Shown piece by piece: positions 56,166-64,000 of a stretch of DNA of 64,000 nt. A program made the position numbers and the translations under genes. Source of the DNA: Chrysopilus asiliformis (taxonomy: Eukaryota > Arthropoda > Insecta > Diptera > Rhagionidae). The stretch's first letter is position 1, and each line of letters starts with the position of its first letter. The notes beneath the pieces are model-generated. The model made no database searches and had not been told where the DNA came from. It saw nothing but the letters and a program-made list of their open reading frames with translations. The stretch spans positions 6,870,895 to 6,934,894 of the forward strand of contig OZ035964.1 of assembly GCA_964034945.1 (NCBI GenBank), written 5' to 3'.

Positions 56166-57470
56166 AAATATCAAGAAAACTTTCTTCTACAAAATCTACG
56201 ACCCTGCTCAATTTATGCTAGAGCCCTGTCGCGTTGTCAACCTAAGACGACCTCCCAATAAATTCTTGGTTTATTCAAAAATATCAAAAACGTACAAAAT
56301 TTGAGATAACTTGAGAACTGTAAAAGATATCAATTTACGGTAAATGGCAAAAATGTAGAAAATGTTAACATCTTTAATTATTCTTTTAACTGATTTGTCG
56401 AAAAACCGTTAGTTTGCAAATTATTAGCAAAAATATGATTTTTTACATATTAATGAAAATATCTCAATAACGGTAAAAGATAACGGATAACGGTAAGAAA
56501 CAAAATTGTGCAGAATGCCATTCTCATTAATTCACTTCATATATTCAGTCAGCAAAAACCCGTTAATTTTCGAGATAATCGCAAAAAACTGTTTTTTTTT
56601 TTAAATAACGGTTTATCTCGATAACAGGTTGAGATATCGAGTTATAGCTAAAGACAAAAGTGTAGGAAAATTTATTTTCTCCAAGTTTTGTCATACTTAA
56701 GGCCACTAAAAAACGCGTAGTTTGGGAGTAAATCGAGAAAAACGAAATTGCGATTTTTGAAAAACCGCCATTTTGGATACTTCCGGTTAACGGATTTCCA
56801 CCAAAAGTTTATAGGATCGTCCCATTCCGAGATTAAATACGACTGTAAAATTTCACGGCTCTAGCTCTGTTAAATTTTGTCAAGTCTTGTACACAGACTG
56901 ACTGATAGACAGACTTTTTATACCCGTATGGTGAAACCAAAGGGTATATTAAATTTGCCTTACCGTTTGTAACGCCAAGATTCCGTCATCACACACAAAA
57001 ATGAATTACACCAGTGGGTTTAGAATGATAAAGATAATTAATTTTTCATGTCCGTCTGTCTGTCCGTCTGTCTGTGGCGCGGATTGCGGGCGCACTCAAG
57101 TTATCTCAAATTTTGCTACAGACATGATTCTACATAAAACTCCCATACATCAAAATCCGATTGGAATAAATTTTAAAAAATCATATTGGAAAGTTTGACT
57201 ACAGAAAGGAATTTTGATACAACTGTTCGCAGTTCACTTAAATCACCATACGGGTTTTCAATAATTGCCAGATTGGCAATTATAGCTTTTGTTATGTTTT
57301 TTTTTGAAAAGTTTCTCGAAACCGATGCGCTTTTGGGAAGAAATTAATATAACGGAATTTAAAGGATATAAAATTTTATCCATGTTTTGTTTTAATGGGT
57401 TTTTCGTATCTCCAACGGTTCTCAAGATATTTGAAAAGATATTAATTTTTACATGTTGATCACAACTGAT
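56166..57470 (-). mobile_element. About 1.3 kb inserted into the SINE-like unit, including an inverted (GTCY)n element
   Basis: Positions 56905-57310 are the reverse complement of the (GTCY)n element (terminal ATACCCGTATGG hairpin, GTCTGTCTGTCC tract, CCAATCGGATTTTGATG region). To its left, 56290-56770 holds three diverged modules of about 150 bp, each with a CGGTAA...GATAACGG-type stretch and an AAAAACCGTTAG or AAAACGCGTAG word. A second GACTGACTGATAGACAGAC tract lies at 56896-56914. Whether all this is one insertion or several nested ones is unclear. Confidence 0.45.
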
Positions 57471-57471
57471 A

Positions 57472-57592
57472 TTTTCCCGAATTTTCTTAGGAGTTTTCTA
57501 GATAGGAAAATCTTCGTCTGAATTGTAATGACATTTTCTACGTTCAAAGTTTGTTCCTCAATATTTGGACGGCTTTTCTACGCAGTATTTTT
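57472..57592 (+). repeat. Flank segment bordering the 41-bp satellite
   Basis: Diverged copy of 19485-19600: CCCGAATTTTCTTAGG, GACATTTTCTACGTT and TTTGGACGGCTTTTCTACG align in order. In the other three copies it leads into the 72-bp satellite; here the GC-rich 41-bp satellite starts right after it. Confidence 0.55.
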
Positions 57593-57677
57593 TTCGGAGC
57601 ACCCTCCAATCGTGAGGGTTGCTGCTACAGGCCCCGCCGGAGCACCCAAAAATTGCCAGTGGGTACTGGTACAGTCC

Positions 57678-57815
57678 CCACTCCCAACTCCACCTTACTT
57701 TCAGTTGCTTAAACGTCTGCGAGGGGGTGATAAATTGCTAGAAACATATATGTCAATCTCCAAAGTCGAATAAATGGGGTTAGTGCTGCCACCCTACGGG
57801 GGGTGGCGACCAGCC
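57678..57815 (+). other. Non-satellite interruption with a terminal-exon-like stretch
   Basis: About 138 bp of unique sequence split the first two monomers from the main 41-bp array. CAACTCCACCTTACTTTCAG is a strong acceptor-like sequence. It is followed by 22 codons (LLKRLRGGDKLLETYMSISKVE) and a TAA that overlaps AATAAA (57705-57773). There is no donor within reach. It could be a captured exon end or coincidence. Confidence 0.3.
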
Positions 57816-59289
57816 AATGGCCCGGAGCACCCAAAAATTTCCAGTGGGTGCTACTACAGACAACGGAGCACCCAAAAATCATCCGTGAATGCTGCTACAA
57901 GCCCCGGAGCTCCCAAAATTTACCAGTGGGTGTTGCTACGGGCCCCGGAGCGCCCAAAAATTGCCAGTGGGAGCTGCTGCAGGCCCTGGACCAGCCAAAA
58001 ACTTCCATGGGCTGCTACTACAGGCCCCGGAGCACCCAAAAATCGTCCGTGAGTGCTGCTACAGGCCCCGGAGCTCCCAAAATTTCCCAGTGGGTGCTGC
58101 TACAGGCCCCGGAGCACCCAAAAATCGTCCGTGAGTGGGTGCTGCTACCGGCCCCGGAGCACTCAAAAATTGCTGCTACAGGCCCCGGAGCACCCAAAAT
58201 TAGTCATTGGGTGCTGCTACAAGCCCCGGAGCACCCAAAAATCGCCACTGGGTACTGCTACAGGGCTCGAAGCGCCCGAAAATTGACAGTGGGTGCTGCT
58301 ACAGGCCCCGGAGCACCCAAAAATCGCCCGTGAGTGTTGCTACAGGCCCCGGACCTCCCAAAATTTGCCAGTGGGTGCTGCTACGGGCCCCGGAGCACCT
58401 AAAAATTTCCATTGGTTGCTCCCACGGGTCCCGGAGACCCAAAAATCCCCAGGGGTTGCTACTACAGGCCCCGGAGCACCCAAAAATTTCTAGTGGGTGC
58501 TACTACAATCCCCGGAGTACCCAAAATTTCCCAGTGGGTGCTGCTAAAGGCCCGGAGCACCCAAAAATTTCTAGTGGGTGCTACTACAATCCCCGGAGCA
58601 CCCAAAATTTCCTAGTGGGTGCTGCACAGGCCCGGAGCGCCCAAAAATTGCCAGCGGGTACTGCTACAGGCCCCGGAGCACCCAAAAATTTCCAGTGGGG
58701 GCTACTACAGGCCCCGGAGCTCCCAAAAATTTCCAGTGGGTGCTGCTACAGGCCGCGGAGCGCCCAAAAATCGGCAGGGGTTGCTACTACAGGCCCCGGA
58801 GCACCCAAAAATTGCCAGTGGGTGCTACTACAGACCCCGGAGCACCCAAAATTTGGCAGTGCGTGCTGCTACAGGCCTCGGAGCTCCCAAAATTTGCCAG
58901 TGGGTGCTGCTCCGGGCCCCGGAGCACCCAAAAATTTCCAGTCGGTGCTGCCACAGGCCCCGGAGCACCCAAAATTTCCCAGTGGGTGCTCTCACGGGTC
59001 CCGGAGACCCAAAAATCGGCAGGGGTTGCTACTACAGGCCCCGGAGCACCCAAAAATTGCCAGTGGGTGCTGCTACAGGCCCCGGAGCACCCAAAAATCA
59101 TCCGTGAATGCCGCTACAAGCCCCGGAGCACCCAAAATTTCCTAGTGGGTGCTGCACAGGCCCGGAGCGCCCAAAAATTGCCAGCGGGTACTGCTACAGG
59201 CCCCGGAGCACCCATAAATCGCTACTGGGTACTGCTACAGGGCTCGAAGCGCCCGAAAATTGCCAGTGGGTGCTGCTACAGTCCCCGGA

Positions 59290-59620
59290 GCGCCCAAAAA
59301 TTGCTAGTGGGAGCTGCTGCAGGCCCTGGACCTGCCAAAAACCGCCAGGGGCAGCTGCTACAGGCCCTGGAGCAGCCAAAAACCGCCAGGGGCTGCTGCC
59401 GCAGGCCCTGGACCAGCCAAAAACCACCAGGGGCTGCTACTGCAGGCCCTGGAGCAGCCAAAAACCCCCAGGGGCTGCACCTGCAGGCCCTGGAGCAGCC
59501 AAAAACCGCCAGGGGCTGCTGCTGCAGGCCCTGGACCAGCCAAAAACCGCCAGGGGCAGCTGCTGCAGGCCCTGGACCTGCCAAAAACCGCCAGGGGCAG
59601 CTGCTACAGGCCCCGGAGCA
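59290..59620 (+). repeat. 41-bp satellite subfamily 2 block (AGCAGCC type)
   Basis: Eight consecutive monomers read GGCCCTGGAGCAGCCAAAAA then CCGCCAGGGGCTGCTGCTGCA. Some have GACCAGCC or GACCTGCC at the arm. The switch from the neighbouring type is abrupt on both sides. Confidence 0.88.
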
Positions 59621-62600
59621 CGGAAAAATCGCCAGGGGTTGCTCCTACAGGCTCGGAGCACCCAAAATTTCCAGTGGGTGCTACTACACGCCCCGGAGCA
59701 CCCAAAATTTCCCAGTGGGTGCTGCTACAGGCCCCGGAGCACCCAAAATTTCCCAGTGGGTGCTCCCACGGGTCCCGGAGACCCAAAAATCGTCAGGGGT
59801 TGCTACTACAGGCCCCGGAGCACCCAAAAATTTCCAGTGGGTGCTGCCACAGGCCCCGGAGCACCCAAAATTTCCCAGTGGGTGCTCCCACGGGTCCCGG
59901 AGACCCAAAAATCGTCAGGGGTTGCTAGTACAGGCCCCAGAGCATCCAAAAATTGCCAGTGGGTGCTGCTACAGGCCCCGGAGCACCCTAAATTTCCCAG
60001 TGGGTGCTGCTGCAGGGCCCGGAGTACCCAAAAATCGCCAGTGGGTGCTGCTACAGGCCCCGGAGCGCCCCAAAATTGACAGTGGGTGCTGCTACAGGCC
60101 CGGAGCCCCAAAAATCGTCCGTGGGTGCTGCTACAGGTCCCGGAGCACCCCAAAATTGCCAGTGGGTGCTGCTACAGGCTCCGGAGCATCCCAAAATTGC
60201 CGGTGGCTGCTCCTACAGGCCCCAGAGCACCCAAAAATTGCCAGTGGGTGCTGCTACAGGTCCCGGAGCGCCCCAAAATTGACAGTGGGTGCTGCTACAG
60301 GCCCCGGAGCACCCAAAAATCGCCGGTGGCTGCTCCTACAGGCCCCAGAGCACCCAAAAATTGCCAGTGGGTGCTGCTACAGGCCCCGGAGCACCCCAAA
60401 ATTGCCAGTGGGTGCTGCTACAGGCCCCGGAGCACCCCAAAACTGCCAGTGGGTGCTACTACAGGCCCCGGAGCACCCTAAATTTCCCAGTGGGTGCTGC
60501 TACAGGGCCCGGGGCACCCAAAAATTGCCAGTGGGTGCTGCTACAGGCCCCGGAGCACCCCAAAATTGCCAGTGGGTGCTACTACAGGCCCCGGAGCACC
60601 CAAAAATCGCCAGTGGGTGCTACTACAGGCCCGGAGCCCCAAAAATCGTCCGTGGGTGCTGCTACAGGCCCCGGAGCACCCAAAAATTGCCAGTGGGTGC
60701 TGCTACAGGCCCCGGAGCACCCTAAATTTCCCAGTGGGTGCTACTACAGGCCCCGGAGCCCCCAAAAATTGCCAGTGCGTGCTGAAACAGGCCCCGGAGC
60801 ACCCAAAAATTGCCAGTGGGTGCTGCTACAGGTCCCGGAGCCCCAAAAATTGTCCGTGGGTGCTGCTACAGGTCCCGGAGCACCCCAAAATTGCCAGTGG
60901 GTGCTGCTACAGGCCCCGGAGCACCCCAAAATTGCCGGTGGCTGCTCCTACAGGCCCGGAGCCCCAAAAATTGTCCGTGGGTGCTGCTACAGGTCCCGGA
61001 GCACCCCAAAATTGCCAGTGGGTGCTGCTACAGGCCCCGGAGCACCCCAAAATTGCCGGTGGCTGCTCCTACAGGCCCCAGAGCACCCAAAAATTGCCAG
61101 TGGGTGCTGTTACAGGTCCCGGAGCGTCCCAAAATTGACAGTGGGTGCTGCTACAGGCCCCGGAGCACCCAAAAATCGCCGGTGGCTGCTCCTACAGGCC
61201 CCAGAGCACCCAAAAATTGCCAGTGGGTGCTGCTACAGGCCCCGGAGCACCCCAAAATTGCCAGTGGGTGCTGCTACAGGCCCCGGAGCACCCCAAAACT
61301 GCCGGTGGGTGCTACTACAGGCCCCGGAGCCCCCAAAAATTGCCAGTGGGTGCTGAAACAGGCCCCGGAGCACCCAAAAATTGCCAGTGGGTGCTGCTAC
61401 AGGCCCCGGAGCATCCAAAAATCGCCAGTGGGTGCTGCTACAGGCCCCGGAGCACCCCAAAATTGCCAGTGGGTGATAATACAGGCCCCGGAGCACCCAA
61501 AAATCGCCCGTGGGTGCTACTACAGGCCCCGGAGCCCCAAAAATCGTCCGTGGGTGCTGCTACAGGACCCGGAGCACCCCAAAAATCGTCCGTGGGTGCT
61601 GCTACAGGCCCCGGAGTACCCAAAAATCGCCGGTGGCTGCTCCTACAGGCCCCAGAGCACCCAAAAATTGCCAGTGGGTGCTGCTACAGGCCCCGGAGCA
61701 CCCCAAAATTGCCAGTGGGTGCTGCTACAGGCCCCGGAGCCCCAAAAATCGTCCGTGGGTGCTGCTACAGGCCCCGGAGTACCCAAAAATCGCCGGTGGC
61801 TGCTCCTACAGGCCCCAGAGCACCTAAAAATTGACAGTGGGTGCTGCTACAGGCCCCGGAGTACCCAAAAATCGCCGGTGGCTGCTCCTACAGGCCCCGG
61901 AGCACCCAAAAATTGCCAGTGGGTGCTACTACAGGCCCCGGAGCACCCAAAAATCGCCAGTGGGTGCTGCTACAGGCCCCGGAGCACCCAAAAATCGCCA
62001 GTGGGTGCTGCTACAGGCCCCCGAGCACCCAAAAATCGCCAGTGGGTGCTGCTACAGGCCCCGGAGCACCCAAAAATCGCCAGTGGGTGCTGCGACAGGC
62101 CCGAAGCACCCCAAAATTGCACAGCCCCTGGAGCGCCCCAAAAACCCCAGCGGGCGCTGCTACAGCCCCTGGACCGCCCCAAAAATTGTCAGTGGGTGCT
62201 GCTACAGGCCCCGGAGCACCCCAAAATTGCCAGTGGGTGCTGCTACAGGCCCCAGAGCACCCAAAAATTGCCAGTGGGTGCTACTATTGCCAGTGGGTGC
62301 TGCTACAGGCCCCGGAGCACCCGAAATTTCCCAGTGGGTGCTGCTACAGGGCCCGGAGTACCCAAAAATCGCCAGTGGCTGCTCCTACAGGCCCCAGAGC
62401 ACCCAAAAATTGCCAGTGGGTGCTGCTACAGGCCCCGGAGCACCCCAAAATTGACAGTGGGTGCTGCTACAGGCCCCGGAGCACCCAAAAATCGCCGGTG
62501 GCTGCTCCTACAGGCCCCAGAGCACCCAAAAATTGCCAGTGGGTGCTGCTACAGGTCCCGGAGCCCCCTAAATTTCCCAGTGGGTGCTGCTACAGGGCCC

Positions 62601-62939
62601 GGAGCACCCAAAGATTGCCAGTGGGTGCTGCTACAGGCCCCGGAGCACCCCAAAATTGCCAGTGGGTGCTACTACAGGCCCCGGAGCACCCAAAAATCGC
62701 CAGTGGGTGCTACTACAGGCCCGGAGCCCCAAAAATCGTCCGTGGGTGCTGCTACAGGCCCCGAGCACCCAAAAATTGCCAGTGGGTGCTGCTACAGGCC
62801 CCGGAGCACCCTAAATTTCCCAGTGGGTGCTGCTGCAGGGCCCGGAGTACCCAAAAATCGCCAGTGGGTGCTGCTACAGGCCCCGGAGCGCCCCAAAATT
62901 GACAGTGGGTGCTGCTACAGGCCCCGGAGCACCCCACGA

Positions 62940-64000
62940 TAACCCCTGCAGGCGCAGCTACAGCCCCTGGAGCGCCCCAAAAACCCCAGCGGGCGCTGCT
63001 ACAGCCCCTGGAGCGCCCCAAAAACCCCAGCGGGCGCTGCCACAGCCCTTGGAGCGCCCCAAAAACCCCAGCGGGCGCAGCTACAGCCCCTGGAGCGCCC
63101 CAAAAACCCCAGCGGGCGCTGCTACAGCCCCTGGAGCGCCCCAAAAACCCCAGCGGGCGCTGCTACAGCCCCTGGAGCGCCCCAAAAACCCCAGCGGGCG
63201 CTGCTACAGCCCCTGGAGCGCCCCAAAAACCCCAGCGGGCGCTGCTACAGCCCCTGGAGCGCCCCAAAAACCCCAGCGGGCGCTGCTACAGCCCCTGGAC
63301 CGCCACGAAAACCCCTGCAGGCGCTGCTACAGCCCCTGGAGCGCCCCAAAAACCCCAGAGGGCGCTGCTACAGCCCCTGGACCGCCCCAAAAACCCCAGC
63401 GGGCGCTGCTACAGCCCCTGGAGTGCCCCAAAAACCCCAGCGGGCGCTGCTGCAGCCCCTGGAGCGCCCCAAAAACCCCAGCGGGTACTGCTACAGCCCC
63501 TGGAGCGCCCTAAAAACCCAAGCGGGCGCTGCTACAGCCCCTGGAGCGCCCCAAAAACCCCAGCGGGCGCAGCTACAGCCCCTGGAGCGCCCTAAAAACC
63601 CCAGGGGGGCTGCTACAGCCCCTGGAGCGCCCCAAAAACCCCAGCGGGCGCTGCTACAGCCCCTGGACCGCCACGAAAACCCCAGCAGGCGCTGCTACAG
63701 CCCCTGGAGTGCCCCAAAAACCCCAGCGGGCGCTGCTACAGCCCCTGGAGCGCCCCAAAAACCCCTGCAGGCGCTGCTACAGCCCCTGGACCGCCCCAAA
63801 AACCCCAGCGGGCGCTGCTACAGCCCCTGGAGCGCCCCAAAAACCCCAGCGGGCGCTGCTACAGCCCCTGGAGCGCCCCAAAAACCCCAGCGGGCGCTGC
63901 TACAGCCCCTGGAGCGCCCCAAAAACCCCAGCGGGCGCTGCTACAGCCCCTGGACCGCCACGAAAACCCCTGCAGGCGCAGCTACAGCCCCTGGAGCGCC
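62940..64000 (+). repeat. 41-bp satellite subfamily 3 block (AGCGCCC type)
   Basis: About 26 monomers of GCCCCTGGAGCGCCCCAAAA then ACCCCAGCGGGCGCTGCTACA, more uniform and more CpG-rich than the rest. An isolated pair of this type sits at 62105-62190 within the other subfamily. It continues past the window end. Confidence 0.9.

Larger units (their letters stand above)
57596..64000 (+). repeat. 41-bp GC-rich satellite (about 150 monomers, runs off the window)
   Basis: Head-to-tail monomers such as GCCCCGGAGCACCCAAAAAT followed by TGCCAGTGGGTGCTGCTACAG. It is unrelated to the 72-bp repeat in sequence and composition. The unit lacks stop codons in every forward frame, and since 41 is not a multiple of three each frame cycles through all three readings every 123 bp. 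This explains frames of over 700 codons with a 41-residue period (ATGPGAPKNCQWVLLQAPEH...). They have no independent support as genes. Three subfamilies occupy separate blocks: AGCACCC type (most of 57814-62935), AGCAGCC type (59290-59620) and AGCGCCC type (62940-64000). Confidence 0.97.

Noticed and set aside
58578..60725. A 715-codon plus-strand open frame, and a similar one of 710 codons at 60810-62942, as a repeat protein gene
   Set aside because: The frame is one of three equally open forward frames through the 41-bp satellite. It has no splice sites or codon bias and simply follows the tandem repeat.
1..64000. Telomeric repeats, rRNA genes, canonical tRNA genes
   Set aside because: No TTAGG-type tract or rRNA-like sequence was seen. 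The TGGCTCAGCGG boxes belong to a dispersed repeat that does not fold into a full tRNA.

Overview
This is non-coding, repeat-dominated eukaryotic DNA, most likely from an insect and plausibly a dipteran. The evidence is short introns (65-224 bp) with GTRAGT donors, MITEs with diagnostic target-site duplications, and an interspersed element carrying a (GTCY)n microsatellite like the mini-me/DINE-1 elements of flies. No bacterial operon, rRNA gene or CRISPR array is present. About two thirds of the window is tandem satellite.

Layout. 1-2640: a (GTCY)n element and a tRNA-SINE-like repeat, broken by two MITEs. 2640-4670: AT-rich low-copy DNA with one exon-like stretch. 4670-14028: first array of a 72-bp satellite. 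14030-24271 and 24272-about 34000: two tandem copies of a roughly 10-kb block. Each block contains a low-copy segment with a candidate two-exon gene whose intron holds a short 72-bp array, another short array, the (GTCY)n element, the SINE-like repeat, and then a long 72-bp array. The last long array runs on to 52310 (about 313 monomers) and shows nested higher-order repeats. 52311-57595: the only sizeable low-copy island, with a candidate three-exon gene abutting the satellite, a broken paralogue, a second spliced candidate, a 26-G run, and more copies of the mobile elements. 57596-64000 (running off the window): an unrelated GC-rich 41-bp satellite with three subfamilies.

The long open frames in both satellites are artefacts. 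The 72-bp unit is 24 codons long, and the 41-bp unit lacks stops in all three forward frames. The observations I value most are: (1) two intact tandem copies of a candidate 100-residue gene with satellite DNA in its intron; (2) a per-monomer dyad in both satellites, with pairing-preserving changes between subfamilies of the 41-bp repeat; (3) the same mobile-element flank beside both unrelated satellites; and (4) a coherent three-exon frame starting directly at the edge of the 22.5-kb array. Gene functions are not recognised and none is claimed.
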